A stretch of 64,000 nt of DNA from Azospirillaceae bacterium (GCA_028283825.1 JAPWJW010000003.1:248001-312000); one strand, 5' to 3'. Positions 1 to 11,993 are shown, numbered from the stretch's first letter. Notes: generated by a model from the letters alone, not told the origin. Made by a program: numbers and translations.

Positions 1-475
1 GGTTGCAGCCCTCGGAAATCTTCAGGTAGGCGTAGTGGCGCGGCGTCAGGCGCAGGCCCTCGGGGGGCACCAGGTCGGTGTAGGGGTTGTGCGCCGGGGG
101 CAGGTGGTCATGCACCGCCGACACCACCTGTTCGTACTGGTGGGGGCCGGTGACGGCCAGCACGTTGGGGTACAGCTCGCGGATGCGGCCTTCCTCCACG
201 CCCATGCAGCCGGTGACGATGACGCGGCCGTTCTCACGCATGGCCTCGCCGATGGCGTCCAGGCTTTCCTGCTTGGCGCTGTCCAGGAAGCCGCAGGTGT
301 TGACCAGCACGACGTCGGCGTCGTCATAGCTGGGCGACACCTCATACCCTTCCGCGCGCAGCTTGGTCAGGATGCGTTCGCTGTCCACCAGGGCCTTGGG
401 GCAACCCAGGCTGACGATGCCGACCTTGGGGGCGGCGCTGGACGTGGTGGCGGTGGTGAGGCTGGACTTGGTCAT
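1..475 (-). CDS. rimO: Ribosomal protein S12 methylthiotransferase RimO, N-terminal part (runs off the window)
   Basis: Radical-SAM methylthiotransferase that adds a methylthio group to the conserved Asp of ribosomal protein S12. The reverse strand reads from an ATG at 475-473 and is open to the window edge, so about 158 residues are visible. The UPF0004 domain carries its cluster cysteines in [27 protein letters not shown] and [11 protein letters not shown]. The last residues, YLKISEGCN, lead into the radical-SAM CxxxCxxC motif, which is cut off. The [12 protein letters not shown] signature favours RimO over MiaB. Its substrate gene rpsL is the divergent neighbour, which supports the call. 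Confidence 0.93.
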   Translation of the reverse strand, partial: MTKSSLTTATTSSAAPKVGIVSLGCPKALVDSERILTKLRAEGYEVSPSYDDADVVLVNTCGFLDSAKQESLDAIGEAMRENGRVIVTGCMGVEEGRIRELYPNVLAVTGPHQYEQVVSAVHDHLPPAHNPYTDLVPPEGLRLTPRHYAYLKISEGCN

Positions 476-1002
476 GGGCGGCGCTCGGGAATCCAAAGGG
501 GCGCCGGCCCGTGGCGCCCGGTGCCGATGCGGCGGCATTGGGGGCTCGCCCGGGGGCGCGACACTATACTATAAGGTGAGCGGTGGCGCCCATGGCGCTC
601 CCGCCCTCGCAAGCCCGCGTATATAGCGATCCCGGGGGGCTTTGCCCATCCCCCATGGTGGGCAGGGGGTGGGGAAGGGGGCCGCAAATGTGGGATCGGC
701 CCCTGACTCAAACGCACGGCTTACCCTGGATTTTTCTACGCGCGGCGCTTGACGGCAGGTGCCCCTGTCCATATAGTCCGCCCACATTTTTCGAGGGGCA
801 GGCTGTAGGCCGCCCTTGCGGGCTAGACGCTGTCTCTCAAAAAGACCCCCTCGAAATTCTGTATAGCCGCACCCGAGTCCTTGTTCGGACGGCGTTTGCA
901 AGGCCCGCGCGGAGCCGTTTAGAGCTTCGTGACGGGACTTTCGTCGTTCGGGGCATGCGTTTTGGGTGCCTTGTTGTTGGAACTGTGAACCGAGAGCGGT
1001 AG
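476..1002. other. rimO-rpsL divergent intergenic region
   Basis: This 527-base region has no convincing gene; its open frames are short and lack ribosome-binding sites or recognisable content. It should hold the promoters of both flanking genes. The rpsL promoter match is listed separately. For rimO, two overlapping reverse-strand TATAGT boxes lie at 573-568 and 568-563, about 90 bases before the start, but neither has a good -35 element. The rpsL side implies a long 5' leader of about 220 nucleotides. Confidence 0.6.
749..777 (+). promoter_or_regulatory. Sigma-70-type promoter for the str operon
   Basis: TTGACG at 749-754 and TATAGT at 772-777 are separated by 17 bases, a near-consensus housekeeping promoter. 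Transcription would start near 784, leaving a leader of about 220 nucleotides before rpsL. This is the best promoter match in the region. Confidence 0.7.
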
Positions 1003-1374
1003 ATGCCGACGATCAACCAGTTGATCCGCAAGTCCCGTGAGGGCGTGCCGGAGCGGGACAAGGTCCCGGCGTTGCAGGAATGCCCCCAGAAGCGCGGTGT
1101 CTGCACGCGCGTCTACACGACCACCCCGAAGAAGCCGAACTCGGCGCTGCGTAAGGTCGCCCGCGTGCGGCTGACCAACGGCCACGAGGTCATCAGCTAC
1201 ATCCCCGGCGAGGGTCACAACCTGCAGGAACACTCCGTGGTGATGATCCGCGGCGGCCGTGTGAAGGATCTTCCCGGCGTGCGCTACCACATCATCCGCG
1301 GTTCGTTGGATACCCAGGGCGTGAAGGACCGTCGCCAGCGTCGGTCCAAGTACGGCGCCAAGCGTCCGAAGTGA
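1003..1374 (+). CDS. rpsL: 30S ribosomal protein S12
   Basis: First gene of the str operon; S12 lies at the decoding centre of the 30S subunit. The 123-residue protein is full length, starts [14 protein letters not shown] and carries the [11 protein letters not shown] loop. The two lysines there (43 and 44 counting Met) are the wild-type residues associated with streptomycin sensitivity. Asp89 (Asp88 in mature E. coli numbering) in [13 protein letters not shown] is the known RimO modification site, and rimO is the divergent neighbour. rpsG follows after 11 bases. Confidence 0.98.
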   Translation: MPTINQLIRKSREGVPERDKVPALQECPQKRGVCTRVYTTTPKKPNSALRKVARVRLTNGHEVISYIPGEGHNLQEHSVVMIRGGRVKDLPGVRYHIIRGSLDTQGVKDRRQRRSKYGAKRPK

Positions 1375-1382
1375 GGAGTTAG

Positions 1383-1856
<474 letters not shown>

Positions 1857-1886
1857 GTGCGGCTTTGGCTTAGGCCTTAAGGAATC

Positions 1887-3956
1887 ATGGCGCGCTCCCA
1901 TCCTCTTGATCGTTACCGGAATATCGGCATCTGTGCCCACATCGATGCCGGCAAGACGACGGCGACCGAGCGGATCCTGTACTACACCGGAAAATCCTAT
2001 CGCATGGGCGAGGTCCACGAGGGCACCGCCGCGATGGATTGGATGGAGCAGGAGCAGGAGCGCGGCATCACCATCACCTCGGCGGCCACGACCTGTTTCT
2101 GGCGTGACCACCGGGTGAACATCATCGACACGCCAGGGCATGTCGACTTCACGATCGAGGTCGAGCGTTCCCTGCGGGTGCTGGATGGTGCGGTGGCGTT
2201 GTTTGATGCGGTTGCAGGGGTTGAGCCGCAGTCGGAAACCGTGTGGCGGCAGGCGGACAAGTACCGCGTGCCGCGCATGTGTTTCGTGAACAAAATGGAC
2301 CGGGTCGGTGCCGACTTCTACGGCACCGTCGAGATGATCCGGGAGCGGCTGGGCGCCAACACGGCGGTCCTGCAGCTTCCCATCAAGACCGAAGCTGGAT
2401 TTTCCGGCGTCGTCGACCTGGTGAGGAACAAGTCCATCGTCTGGAAAGAAGAAACTCTGGGTGCAGAGTTCTTCGAGACTGATGTGCCGGCCGACATGGT
2501 CGACCAGGTGGCCTCTTACCGGGCCCGCTTGGTGGAACAGGCGGTCGAAATGGATGAGGCTGCTACTGAGCGCTACCTTGAGGGTGATGAGCCCGACGAG
2601 GCAGCGCTTAAGGCGCTGATCCGGAAGGGGACGATCGCGCTGCGCCTGGTTCCGGTGCTGTGCGGTTCAGCCTTCAAGAACAAGGGCGTGCAGCCGATGC
2701 TGGACGCCGTTGTCGATTTTCTGCCGTCGCCGCTCGACATCGCTGATGTCGCCGGCGTTTCGCTGGACGGGGAACCGGCCAGCCGGCAGAGGGATGACGC
2801 GGCGCCCTTCGCGGCTTTGGCGTTCAAGGTGATGAACGATCCGTTCGTCGGCTCGCTGACCTTCATCCGGATTTATTCCGGGCGGGTCGCAGTCGGTGAC
2901 CGCGTGATGAACGCGGGCAAGGGTGAGAAGGAGAGCGTCAGCCGCATGCTGCTGATGCACGCCAACACCCGCGAAGAGATCGAGGCGGCCTGCGCGGGCG
3001 ACATCGTCGCCCTGGCGGGTCTGAAGAATACGACGACGGGCGACACCCTGTGCGATCCCTCGGCACCCCTGGTGCTGGAACGCATGGATTTCCCGGAGCC
3101 GGTGATCGAGGTGGTGGTGGAGCCTAAGACGCAGGCCGATCACGACCGGATGGCGATGGCGTTGCAGCGCCTGGCCGCGGAGGATCCGTCCTTCCGCATC
3201 GGCCGGGACGCCGAAACGGGTCAAACCGTGATCGGTGGCATGGGTGAGCTGCACCTGGAGATCATCGTCGATCGCATGCGGCGGGAATATCGGGTCGAGG
3301 CCGATGTCGGGTCGCCGCAGGTGGCGTATCGCGAGACCGTGGCCCACAAGGCCGAGGTCGACCATACGCTGAAGCGGCAGATCGGCGGCATCGGGCAGTT
3401 CGCCCGCGTGAAGCTGGTCTTCGAACCGTCGCAGCCCGGTTCCGGGTTCCGGTTCGAGAACAGGTCGGGCACGAAGGTGCCCAAGGAATTTGCCCATGGT
3501 GTCCAGGGTGGCGTCGATGCCGCCAAGGACAGCGGGGTGATCGCCGGGTTCCCGGTGATCGATTGTACGGTAGGGCTGGTCGACGGCGCTTTTCACGACG
3601 TCGACAGCTCCGTCGAGGTGTTCGAGTTCGCCGCTCGCGCCGCTTTCAAGGAGGGCATGGCCTTGGCCAAGCCCGTCCTGCTGGAGCCGGTGATGGTGGT
3701 GGAGGTGATCACCCCCGACGACTACATGGGTGACGTCATCGGCGACCTGAACAGCCGCCGGGGACAGGTTACGGGAATGGACCAGCGGGGCAACGCGCGT
3801 GTCATCAACGCCAAGGTGCCGCTGGCCAATATGTTTGGGTATGTGAACAACCTGCGCTCCATGAGCCAGGGCCGTGCGCAGTACTCGATGCAGTTTGACC
3901 ATTATGAGCCGGTGCCGGCTGCCATCGCGGATGTCGTCCGCGCCAAGATGGCCTGA
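1887..3956 (+). CDS. fusA: Elongation factor G
   Basis: Translational GTPase that drives translocation and, with RRF, ribosome recycling. The 689-residue length is normal for alphaproteobacterial EF-G. G1 is AHIDAGKT (residues 17-24), followed by [17 protein letters not shown] and NKMD. The C-terminal domain IV/V region contains [13 protein letters not shown] and [22 protein letters not shown] precedes the start. It sits in the standard rpsL-rpsG-fusA-tuf order. Confidence 0.98.
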   Translation: MARSHPLDRYRNIGICAHIDAGKTTATERILYYTGKSYRMGEVHEGTAAMDWMEQEQERGITITSAATTCFWRDHRVNIIDTPGHVDFTIEVERSLRVLDGAVALFDAVAGVEPQSETVWRQADKYRVPRMCFVNKMDRVGADFYGTVEMIRERLGANTAVLQLPIKTEAGFSGVVDLVRNKSIVWKEETLGAEFFETDVPADMVDQVASYRARLVEQAVEMDEAATERYLEGDEPDEAALKALIRKGTIALRLVPVLCGSAFKNKGVQPMLDAVVDFLPSPLDIADVAGVSLDGEPASRQRDDAAPFAALAFKVMNDPFVGSLTFIRIYSGRVAVGDRVMNAGKGEKESVSRMLLMHANTREEIEAACAGDIVALAGLKNTTTGDTLCDPSAPLVLERMDFPEPVIEVVVEPKTQADHDRMAMALQRLAAEDPSFRIGRDAETGQTVIGGMGELHLEIIVDRMRREYRVEADVGSPQVAYRETVAHKAEVDHTLKRQIGGIGQFARVKLVFEPSQPGSGFRFENRSGTKVPKEFAHGVQGGVDAAKDSGVIAGFPVIDCTVGLVDGAFHDVDSSVEVFEFAARAAFKEGMALAKPVLLEPVMVVEVITPDDYMGDVIGDLNSRRGQVTGMDQRGNARVINAKVPLANMFGYVNNLRSMSQGRAQYSMQFDHYEPVPAAIADVVRAKMA

Positions 3957-3988
3957 TCTGGCAGAAGTCGAGAGAAGGAAGAGTAACC

Positions 3989-5179
<1,191 letters not shown>

Positions 5180-5198
5180 TAAGTACTACCTGTTTTGA

Positions 5199-5234
5199 TT
5201 GACGGTGTGCGGTGCCGATGCTATTCGGCACCGC
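5199..5234 (+). promoter_or_regulatory. tuf-rpsJ intergenic promoter-like element and hairpin
   Basis: TTGACG at 5199-5204 lies 17 bases before TATTCG at 5222-5227. A perfect 10-bp stem (5209-5218 with 5225-5234, 6-base loop) overlaps the spacer and -10 region. With no T tract it is a poor intrinsic terminator. It may be an attenuator, a processing site or a local S10-operon promoter; the sequence does not decide which. Confidence 0.4.
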
Positions 5235-5255
5235 TTCCAACCAAGGTTTAGGACG

Positions 5256-5564
5256 ATGGAAAGCCAGAATATCCGGATCCGCCTGAAGGCATTCGATCAC
5301 CGCGTGCTCGACCAGTCGACCAGCGAGATCGTGAATACCGCCAAGCGGACGGGTGCCCGGGTGCGCGGTCCGATCCCCCTTCCGACCCAGGTCGAGAAGT
5401 TCACGGTGAACCGCAGCCCGCACATCGACAAGAAGTCGCGTGAGCAGTTCGAGATTCGCACCCACAAGCGCCTGCTGGACATCGTCGATCCGACGCCGCA
5501 GACCGTGGACGCGCTGATGAAGCTCGACCTGGCCGCCGGCGTCGACGTCGAGATTAAGCTGTAA
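5256..5564 (+). CDS. rpsJ: 30S ribosomal protein S10 (NusE)
   Basis: S10 is a 30S head protein that also acts as NusE in transcription antitermination. The ATG at 5256 is preferred to an upstream in-frame start because [16 protein letters not shown] is the family N-terminus and AGGA lies just upstream. The 102-residue length is exactly typical. The [18 protein letters not shown] segment is characteristic. First gene of the S10 cluster. Confidence 0.97.
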   Translation: MESQNIRIRLKAFDHRVLDQSTSEIVNTAKRTGARVRGPIPLPTQVEKFTVNRSPHIDKKSREQFEIRTHKRLLDIVDPTPQTVDALMKLDLAAGVDVEIKL

Positions 5565-5622
5565 GTAAGAGTGGTGGGACCTCTCCCCCTGAGGATGTCC
5601 CCTGTTAGGAGAAGAGACTAAA

Positions 5623-6330
5623 ATGCGATCCGGTTTGATCGCGCAGAAGCTCGGCATGACCCGCATCTTCACAGATGAGGGCGAGCACGTGCCGGTGACT
5701 GTGCTGAAAGTCGACAATTGCCAGGTCGTCTCCCACAAGACCGAGGAACGGGACGGTTACACCGCCCTGGAAGTCGGTGTGGGCAAGGCCAAGGTGAAGA
5801 ACGTCACGAAGGCTGAACGCGGCCACTACGCCAAGGCGAAGGTGGAGCCGAAGAAGAAGACCGTGGAATTCCGGGTCACCCCGGATGCCCTGGTCGATGT
5901 CGGTGCCGAGATCACCGTCGATCACTTCGTCGCGGGCCAGTTCGTGGACGTCACCGGGACGACCATCGGTAAGGGCTTCGCCGGTGGCATGAAGCGCTGG
6001 AACTTCGGCGGCCTTCGCGCCACGCACGGCGTGTCCGTGTCGCACCGTTCGCACGGTTCGACCGGTCAGCGTCAGGATCCGGGCCGCACCTTCAAGAACA
6101 AGAAGATGGCGGGTCACCTGGGCGTTGAGCAGGTCACCACCCAGAACCTGAAGGTCGTCTCGGTCGATGTCGAGCGCGGCCTGATCCTCGTCCGCGGCGC
6201 CGTCCCCGGCTCCGAGGGCGGTTACATCCTGGTCAAGGACGCCGTGAAGAAGAAGCTGCCGGAGGGTGTTCCCTTCCCGGCCGCCTTCCGTGCGCCGACG
6301 CAGGACGCTCCTGCCGCGCAGGAGGGCTGA
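5623..6330 (+). CDS. rplC: 50S ribosomal protein L3
   Basis: Early-assembly 23S rRNA-binding protein whose extension reaches near the peptidyl-transferase centre. The 235-residue protein begins [16 protein letters not shown] and carries [13 protein letters not shown] and the [20 protein letters not shown] loop. The C-terminus has a short Ala/Pro-rich tail. AGGAGAAGAG precedes the start, and rplD follows within 5 bases. Confidence 0.97.
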   Translation: MRSGLIAQKLGMTRIFTDEGEHVPVTVLKVDNCQVVSHKTEERDGYTALEVGVGKAKVKNVTKAERGHYAKAKVEPKKKTVEFRVTPDALVDVGAEITVDHFVAGQFVDVTGTTIGKGFAGGMKRWNFGGLRATHGVSVSHRSHGSTGQRQDPGRTFKNKKMAGHLGVEQVTTQNLKVVSVDVERGLILVRGAVPGSEGGYILVKDAVKKKLPEGVPFPAAFRAPTQDAPAAQEG

Positions 6331-6335
6331 GCATC

Positions 6336-6956
6336 ATGAAGACGACCGTTAAGAATCTGAAGAACGAGCAAGTCGGCGAGATCGAACTCGACGACGCCGT
6401 GTTCGGCCTGCCGGCCCGCGCCGATCTGCTGGCCCGCATGGTGAACTGGCAGCTGGCCAAGCGTCGCCAGGGTTCGCACAAGACCAAGGGGATCTCCGAG
6501 ATCTCCGGCACGACCAAGAAGCCGTGGAAGCAGAAGGGCACCGGCCGTGCCCGTCAGGGCTCCCTGCGGTCGCCGCAGTTCCGCGGCGGCGCGGTGATCT
6601 TCGGTCCGGTGGTGCGCAGCCATGAGCACGATCTGACGAAGAAGGTCCGCAAGCTGGCCCTGAAGACCGCGCTGTCGGTCAAGGCCGCCGAAGGCAAGCT
6701 GATCATCCTCGACGACGCCCGTGCCGAGTCCCACAAGACCAAGGCGCTGGTCGCCCAGTTCGGTGCCCTGGGCCTGAACTCGGTCTTGATCATCGACGGC
6801 GCCAACCTGGATGAGAACTTCGTCCGGGCCGCCGGCAACATCCCGCATGTGGACGTGCTGCCGGAGCAGGGCGCCAACGTGTACGACATCCTGCGGCGCG
6901 ACACCCTGGTGTTGACCCGCAACGCGGTCGAGCAGTTGGAGGCTCGCCTGAAATGA
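6336..6956 (+). CDS. rplD: 50S ribosomal protein L4
   Basis: L4 binds 23S rRNA and lines the peptide exit tunnel. It has 206 residues. The [20 protein letters not shown] loop forms the tunnel extension, and [10 protein letters not shown] lies in the globular domain. In E. coli L4 autoregulates the S10 operon; no leader equivalent was identified here. Its stop overlaps the rplW start (ATGA). Confidence 0.97.
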   Translation: MKTTVKNLKNEQVGEIELDDAVFGLPARADLLARMVNWQLAKRRQGSHKTKGISEISGTTKKPWKQKGTGRARQGSLRSPQFRGGAVIFGPVVRSHEHDLTKKVRKLALKTALSVKAAEGKLIILDDARAESHKTKALVAQFGALGLNSVLIIDGANLDENFVRAAGNIPHVDVLPEQGANVYDILRRDTLVLTRNAVEQLEARLK

Positions 6957-7270
6957 GCAAGAACGCGAAGCCGTTTGTGAGCGCCGAGCGCATGTACGAT
7001 CTGATCGTCGCGCCCGTCATCACGGAAAAAGCCACCCTGGGTTCCGAGCACAACCAGGTCACCTTCCGGGTGCCCCTGGATGCGACGAAGCCCGAGATCA
7101 AGGCGGCCGTTGAAGGTCTGTTCAAGGTCAAGGTGACGGCCGTAAACACGATCGTCTCGAAGGGCAAGACCAAGCGCTTCCGGGGTATCGTGGCGCGCCG
7201 GTCTGACTTCAAGAAGGCCATCGTGACCCTCGCCGAAGGGCACACGATCGACGTCACCACGGGCGTGTGA
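6953..7270 (+). CDS. rplW: 50S ribosomal protein L23
   Basis: L23 sits at the tunnel exit and docks SRP and trigger factor. The 105-residue protein contains [18 protein letters not shown] and the [18 protein letters not shown] segment. The start overlaps the rplD stop by four bases, indicating translational coupling. The extension before MYDLIV is longer than in E. coli, as is common in alphaproteobacteria. Confidence 0.97.
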   Translation: MSKNAKPFVSAERMYDLIVAPVITEKATLGSEHNQVTFRVPLDATKPEIKAAVEGLFKVKVTAVNTIVSKGKTKRFRGIVARRSDFKKAIVTLAEGHTIDVTTGV

Positions 7271-7281
7271 GGGCATTAACG

Positions 7282-8110
7282 ATGGCACTTAAGACTTACC
7301 GCCCGATTACCCCGAGCCTCCGCCAGCTGGTGCTGGTCGACCGCTCGGAGCTGTATAAGGGCAAGCCGGTAAAGCGTCTGACCGAGGGCCTGTCCGGCTC
7401 CGGCGGTCGTAACAACACCGGTCGCATCACCGCGCGTCGCATGGGTGGTGGCCACAAGCGCACCTACCGTCTGATCGATTTCAAGCGCCGCAAGTTCGAC
7501 GTCCCCGCGACGGTCGAGCGCCTGGAATACGATCCGAACCGTACGGCGTTCATCGCCCTGGTTCGCTACCAGGACGGCCACCTGGCCTATATCCTGGCTC
7601 CGCAGCGCCTGAAGGCCGGTGACGTCATCGTCGCTGGCGAGAAGGTCGACGTGAAGCCCGGCAACGCCATGCCGCTGAAGAACATCCCGGTCGGCACGCT
7701 GGTCCACAATGTGGAACTGCGCGCGGGCAAGGGTGGGCAGATCGCCCGCTCCGCCGGTACGTTCCTGCAGTTGGTTGGCCGCGACCAGGGCTACGCCCAG
7801 CTGAAGCTGCCCTCGGGTGAGCTGCGCATGGTCCGGGGCGAGTGCATGGCCACCATCGGTGCCGTGTCCAACCCGGATCAGGCCAACACCGTGATCGGCA
7901 AGGCCGGTCGCAACCGTTGGCTGGGTCGTCGTCCGTCCGTCCGTGGCGTCGCCATGAACCCGATCGACCATCCGCATGGTGGTGGTGAAGGCCGCACCTC
8001 CGGTGGCCGTCATCCGGGTTACCCCGTGGGGCAAGCCGACCAAGGGCAAGAAGACGCGTAGCAACAAGAAGACGAACGGCCTGATTATCCGCCGTCGTCG
8101 CTCTAAGTAA
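7282..8110 (+). CDS. rplB: 50S ribosomal protein L2, frameshifted near its C-terminus as given
   Basis: L2 is essential for subunit association and peptidyl transfer. The start is the ATG at 7282 ([15 protein letters not shown]). The frame is intact through [13 protein letters not shown], about residue 245. An extra G in the run 8016-8018 then shifts it, and the shifted frame stops at 8061. Removing one G restores [15 protein letters not shown] and a basic C-terminus ending IIRRRRSK with a stop at 8108-8110. The repaired length, 275 residues, is normal for L2. A consensus sequencing error is the likeliest cause, because the gene is essential and every neighbouring gene is intact. Confidence 0.9.
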
Positions 8111-8122
8111 GGAGTAGGACCC

Positions 8123-8401
8123 GTGACCCGTTCCGTCTGGAAGGGGCCGTTTATCGACGGCTACCTTTTGAAGAAGGCAGAGAAGGCGCGCGCGTCCGGC
8201 CGCAACGAGATCATCAAGATCTGGTCGCGCCGTTCCACGATCCTGCCCCAGTTCGTCGGTTTGACCTTTGGCGTGTACAACGGCCATAAGTTCCTGCCGG
8301 TACTCGTGACCGAGAACATGATCGGCCACAAGTTCGGTGAGTTCTCCCCGACGCGGACTTTCTACGGCCATGCGGCCGACAAGAAGGCGAAGAGGAAGTA
8401 A
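8123..8401 (+). CDS. rpsS: 30S ribosomal protein S19
   Basis: 30S head protein that contacts the A-site tRNA region and binds with S13. The 92-residue protein begins at a GTG ([16 protein letters not shown] after initiation), preceded by [24 protein letters not shown] and [15 protein letters not shown] are family hallmarks. The distance to the repaired rplB stop (12 bases) supports the corrected rplB end. Confidence 0.97.
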   Translation: MTRSVWKGPFIDGYLLKKAEKARASGRNEIIKIWSRRSTILPQFVGLTFGVYNGHKFLPVLVTENMIGHKFGEFSPTRTFYGHAADKKAKRK

Positions 8402-8402
8402 C

Positions 8403-8798
8403 ATGAGCAAGCCTCAATCTGAACGGCCCTTCGCCGACAACGAGGCTGCGGCGCACGGCCGGATGATCAAATCCAGTGCCCGCAAGCTGAACCTCGTCGC
8501 CCAGATGATCCGCGGCAAGGAAGCCGGCCAGGCCCTGGCCATGCTGACCTTCTCCAAGCGCCGTATCGCCGGCGAAGTGAAGAAGGTGCTGCAGTCGGCC
8601 ATCGCCAACGCCGAGAACAATCATCAGCTGGACGTTGATCGTCTGGTCGTCGCTTATGCGACGGTCGGCCGCGCCCTGGTGATGAAGCGCTTCCATGCCC
8701 GGGCCCGCGGTCGCGGTGCCCGTGTCGAGAAGTCTTACAGCAACTTGACCGTGGTCGTGCGTGAACGCGCCGAGGAAGCCACGGGGGAGACCGCGTAA
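8403..8798 (+). CDS. rplV: 50S ribosomal protein L22
   Basis: L22 has a beta-hairpin that lines the exit tunnel with L4. The start at 8403 lies one base after the rpsS stop; the longer in-frame extension runs inside rpsS and is rejected. The 131-residue protein has [15 protein letters not shown] and the hairpin region [16 protein letters not shown]. rpsC begins one base after its stop. Confidence 0.97.
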   Translation: MSKPQSERPFADNEAAAHGRMIKSSARKLNLVAQMIRGKEAGQALAMLTFSKRRIAGEVKKVLQSAIANAENNHQLDVDRLVVAYATVGRALVMKRFHARARGRGARVEKSYSNLTVVVRERAEEATGETA

Positions 8799-8799
8799 C

Positions 8800-9480
8800 A
8801 TGGGTCAGAAAGTCAATCCCATCGGGCTCCGCGTCGGTATCAACCGGACCTGGGACAGCCGCTGGTTCGCCAACCGCGACTACGCCACGCTGCTGCACCA
8901 GGACCTGCGCCTGCGCAAGCACCTGCAGGGCAAGCTGGCTGCGGCCGGTGCGTCCCGCATCATCATCGAGCGTCCGGCCAAGAAGGCCCGCGTCACCATC
9001 CACACGGCCCGTCCGGGTGTGGTGATCGGCAAGAAGGGTGCGGACATCGAGAAGCTGCGCCTGGACCTGAGCCGGATGACCGGTTCCGAGGTCAGCCTGA
9101 ACATCGTCGAGATCCGCAAGCCGGAACTCGACGCCCGGCTGATCGCGGAGAACATCGCCAGCCAGCTGGAGCGCCGTGTCGCCTTCCGTCGCGCCATGAA
9201 GCGCGCCGTGCAGTCGGCCATGCGCCTCGGCGCCCAGGGCATCCGCATCAACTGCGGCGGCCGTCTGGGCGGCGCCGAAATCGCTCGTATGGAGTGGTAC
9301 CGCGAAGGTCGCGTGCCGCTGCACACGCTGCGCGCCGAGATCGACTACGGCACGGCCACGGCTAAGACCACCTACGGCACCTGCGGTGTCAAGGTGTGGG
9401 TGTTTAAGGGCGAAATTCTGGCGCACGATCCGTTCGCCCAGGACAAGCGCGCCGATCAGCAGCCCGTCGCGGCGCGCTGA
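8800..9480 (+). CDS. rpsC: 30S ribosomal protein S3
   Basis: S3 forms part of the mRNA entry site. The ATG at 8800 gives the canonical [20 protein letters not shown]. The KH-domain signature [15 protein letters not shown] is followed by the C-terminal S3 domain with [21 protein letters not shown]. The protein has 226 residues. rplP follows after 30 bases. Confidence 0.97.
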   Translation: MGQKVNPIGLRVGINRTWDSRWFANRDYATLLHQDLRLRKHLQGKLAAAGASRIIIERPAKKARVTIHTARPGVVIGKKGADIEKLRLDLSRMTGSEVSLNIVEIRKPELDARLIAENIASQLERRVAFRRAMKRAVQSAMRLGAQGIRINCGGRLGGAEIARMEWYREGRVPLHTLRAEIDYGTATAKTTYGTCGVKVWVFKGEILAHDPFAQDKRADQQPVAAR

Positions 9481-9510
9481 GTGGTGAACGGATACTAGAG
9501 GGCAATTGCC

Positions 9511-9936
9511 ATGCTGAGTCCGAAACGTACTAAGTACCGCAAGCAGCACAAGGGGCGCATCCACGGCGCCTCCAAGGGCGGCACCCAGTTGAACTTCGGC
9601 GCCTTCGGTCTGAAGGCGGTGGAGCCGGCGCGCATCACCGCGCGCCAGATCGAAGCGGCCCGCCGCGCGATCACCCGTCACATGAAGCGTCAGGGCCGGG
9701 TCTGGATCCGGATATTCCCGGACGTGCCGGTGTCGAGCAAGCCTGCCGAAGTCCGCATGGGCTCCGGTAAGGGTTCGCCCGAGTTCTGGGCGGCCCGCGT
9801 GGCCCCCGGCCGCATCATGTTCGAGCTGGACGGCGTGCCGGCGGACCTCGCCAAGCGCGCGTTCGAGCTGGCGGCTGCCAAGCTGCCGATCAAGACCCGA
9901 TTCATCACCCGCCTGGGTGAGGGAGCTGAGGCATGA
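9511..9936 (+). CDS. rplP: 50S ribosomal protein L16
   Basis: L16 contacts the A-site tRNA and organises the central protuberance. The 141-residue protein starts [17 protein letters not shown]. The conserved [15 protein letters not shown] segment and the Arg in [17 protein letters not shown] are present. Its stop overlaps the rpmC start (ATGA). Confidence 0.97.
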   Translation: MLSPKRTKYRKQHKGRIHGASKGGTQLNFGAFGLKAVEPARITARQIEAARRAITRHMKRQGRVWIRIFPDVPVSSKPAEVRMGSGKGSPEFWAARVAPGRIMFELDGVPADLAKRAFELAAAKLPIKTRFITRLGEGAEA

Positions 9937-10139
9937 CCAAAGCCGTAGACCTGCGCACGAAAAGCGTGGATGAGTTGCAGGACCAGCTCTTGCAGTTGAA
10001 GAAAGAGCAGTTCAATTTGCGCTTCCAGCGCGCCTCCGGGCAGCTGGAGAATACCGCGCGTGTCGGCCAGGTTCGGCGCGACATCGCACGGATCAAGACC
10101 ATCCTGGGCCAGCGGGAAACCGCTGCGCCCGCGTCCTGA
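9933..10139 (+). CDS. rpmC: 50S ribosomal protein L29
   Basis: Small two-helix protein near the tunnel exit that contacts L23. The 68-residue protein contains [20 protein letters not shown] and [12 protein letters not shown], the standard L29 signature. It is translationally coupled to rplP by a four-base overlap. Confidence 0.96.
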   Translation: MTKAVDLRTKSVDELQDQLLQLKKEQFNLRFQRASGQLENTARVGQVRRDIARIKTILGQRETAAPAS

Positions 10140-10153
10140 CAGGGGGAAGCGTA

Positions 10154-10411
10154 ATGCCCCGGCGTGTTTTGCAGGGCACGGTGGTGAGTGACAAGGGCGA
10201 CAAGACCGTCATCGTACTGGTCGAGCGTCGTGTTATGCACCCCGTGTACAAGAAGTTTATTAAGCAGTCGAAGAAGTATGCTGCTCATGATGAGCAGAAC
10301 GCTTATAAGGCTGGCGACACGGTCACCATCGAGGAATGCCGTCCGATTTCCAAGCGGAAGCGGTGGGCCGTCGTCGTGGAAAGCGCCGCCCCGTCGGGCG
10401 CCGCCGTCTAA
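10154..10411 (+). CDS. rpsQ: 30S ribosomal protein S17
   Basis: OB-fold protein that binds 16S rRNA early in assembly. The 85-residue protein begins [19 protein letters not shown], preceded by AGGGGGAAG. It contains [18 protein letters not shown] and [13 protein letters not shown]. The length is typical. It lies between rpmC and rplN as usual. Confidence 0.97.
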   Translation: MPRRVLQGTVVSDKGDKTVIVLVERRVMHPVYKKFIKQSKKYAAHDEQNAYKAGDTVTIEECRPISKRKRWAVVVESAAPSGAAV

Positions 10412-10436
10412 CTGTTTTGCTTAAGGAAGCCAAACC

Positions 10437-10805
10437 ATGATCCAGATGCAAACCAACCTGGAGGTCGCTGACAACAGCGGCGCGCGCCGGGTGCAGTGCA
10501 TCAAGGTGCTGGGCGGCTCCATGCGGAAGGTCGCGGCCGTTGGCGACGTTATCGTCGTCTCGGTCAAAGAGGCCATTCCGCGGGGTCGTGTGAAGAAGGG
10601 TGACGTGCATCGCGCGGTCATCGTTCGCACCGCGAAGGAAATCCGTCGTACCGACGGTTCCGCCATCCGCTTTGACCGCAACGCGGCCGTGCTCATCAAC
10701 AAGCAGGGTGAGCCGATCGGGACCCGTATCTTCGGGCCGGTTACGCGTGAGCTGCGCGCCAAGAAGTTCATGAAGATCATCTCCCTGGCGCCGGAGGTCC
10801 TGTAA
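10437..10805 (+). CDS. rplN: 50S ribosomal protein L14
   Basis: L14 forms an intersubunit bridge and is the binding site of RsfS. The 122-residue protein starts [17 protein letters not shown]. The L14 signature includes [19 protein letters not shown] and the end [15 protein letters not shown] precedes the start, and rplX begins on the next base after its stop. Confidence 0.98.
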   Translation: MIQMQTNLEVADNSGARRVQCIKVLGGSMRKVAAVGDVIVVSVKEAIPRGRVKKGDVHRAVIVRTAKEIRRTDGSAIRFDRNAAVLINKQGEPIGTRIFGPVTRELRAKKFMKIISLAPEVL

Positions 10806-11120
10806 ATGTCGAAGATTAAGAAGGCCGACAAGGTCATCATCATCGCCGGCAAGGACAAGGGCAAGCAGGGCGAGGTGATCGCCGTTCTGCCGAAGGAGAA
10901 CCGCGTCAAGGTGCGCGGCGTGAACCTGGTCAAGAAGCACCAGCGTCCGACTCCGACCACGCAGGGTGGCATCGTTGAGCTGGAGGCGTTCATCGACGTC
11001 TCCAACGTCGCTCACGTCGACCCCAAGACCAACAAGCCGACCCGCGTCGGCTACCGGATCCTGGAAGACGGCCGCAAGGTCCGTTTTGCCAAGGCGTCCG
11101 GTGAAGTCATCGACCTGTGA
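10806..11120 (+). CDS. rplX: 50S ribosomal protein L24
   Basis: L24 is a KOW-domain assembly initiator. The 104-residue protein contains [15 protein letters not shown] (KOW) and [16 protein letters not shown]. The start codon directly abuts the rplN stop. The C-terminal half ([20 protein letters not shown]) is typical. Confidence 0.97.
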   Translation: MSKIKKADKVIIIAGKDKGKQGEVIAVLPKENRVKVRGVNLVKKHQRPTPTTQGGIVELEAFIDVSNVAHVDPKTNKPTRVGYRILEDGRKVRFAKASGEVIDL

Positions 11121-11128
11121 GGGGCGTT

Positions 11129-11671
11129 ATGGCTGCCAGGCTCAAAGAACATTATGACTCCGTCGTCCGCGCCACGCTGAAGACCGAATTCAGCTACGCC
11201 AACGACCTGGAGATCCCGCGGATCGAAAAGATCATCATCAACATGGGTGTTGGCGAAGCCACCTCCGATGGGAAGAAGATCAACGCCGCCGTCAGCGATC
11301 TGACCGCTCTGTCCGGTCAGAAGCCGGTGGTGACCCGCGCCCGCAAGTCCATTGCGCAGTTCAAGCTGCGTGAAGGCATGGCCATTGGTTGCAAGGTGAC
11401 CCTGCGCCGTGAGCGCATGTACGAGTTCCTCGACCGTCTGATCACGATTGCCCTGCCGCGCGTCCGCGACTTCCGCGGCGTGTCGGGCACGAGCTTCGAC
11501 GGCCGCGGCAACTACGCCATGGGCCTCAAGGAACAGATCATTTTCCCGGAAATCGACTACGACCGCGTCGATGAAATCCGGGGGATGGACATCATCATCG
11601 TCACCACGGCGAAGACCGACAAGGAAGCCAAGGCTCTCCTGAAGGGCTTCCAGATGCCGTTCGCGAACTGA
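11129..11671 (+). CDS. rplE: 50S ribosomal protein L5
   Basis: L5 binds 5S rRNA and forms a bridge to the 30S head. The ATG at 11129 ([14 protein letters not shown]) is preferred over the GTG at 11117, because GAGGGG is correctly spaced before it and the GTG overlaps rplX. The protein has 180 residues. The core contains [13 protein letters not shown] and [18 protein letters not shown]. Confidence 0.96.
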   Translation: MAARLKEHYDSVVRATLKTEFSYANDLEIPRIEKIIINMGVGEATSDGKKINAAVSDLTALSGQKPVVTRARKSIAQFKLREGMAIGCKVTLRRERMYEFLDRLITIALPRVRDFRGVSGTSFDGRGNYAMGLKEQIIFPEIDYDRVDEIRGMDIIIVTTAKTDKEAKALLKGFQMPFAN

Positions 11672-11687
11672 GCGGCAGGAGCATCCC

Positions 11688-11993
11688 ATGGCCAAGACCA
11701 GTTCTGTTCAAAAGAACAAGCGTCGTGAGCGCCTTGCCAAGCAGTATGCTGGCAAGCGCAACGCGCTCAAGGCGATTGCTTCCGATCGCACCCTGCCGCC
11801 GGAGGAGCGGTTCGCCGCCCGCCTCAAGCTCGCCGAACTACCGCGTAACTCCAGCCCGACCCGTATCCGGAACCGGTGCGAGTTGAGCGGTCGTCCGCGT
11901 GCTTTTTACCGCAAGTTTAAGCTGTCTCGTATTGCCCTGCGCGACCTGGCCTCGACCGGCCAGATCCCGGGCATGACGAAGTCCAGCTGGTAA
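11688..11993 (+). CDS. rpsN: 30S ribosomal protein S14 (zinc-independent form)
   Basis: 30S head protein. At 101 residues it is the long form, and it lacks the CxxC pairs of the zinc-binding type. [20 protein letters not shown] and the C-terminal [18 protein letters not shown] are standard. It lies between rplE and rpsH. Confidence 0.97.
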   Translation: MAKTSSVQKNKRRERLAKQYAGKRNALKAIASDRTLPPEERFAARLKLAELPRNSSPTRIRNRCELSGRPRAFYRKFKLSRIALRDLASTGQIPGMTKSSW

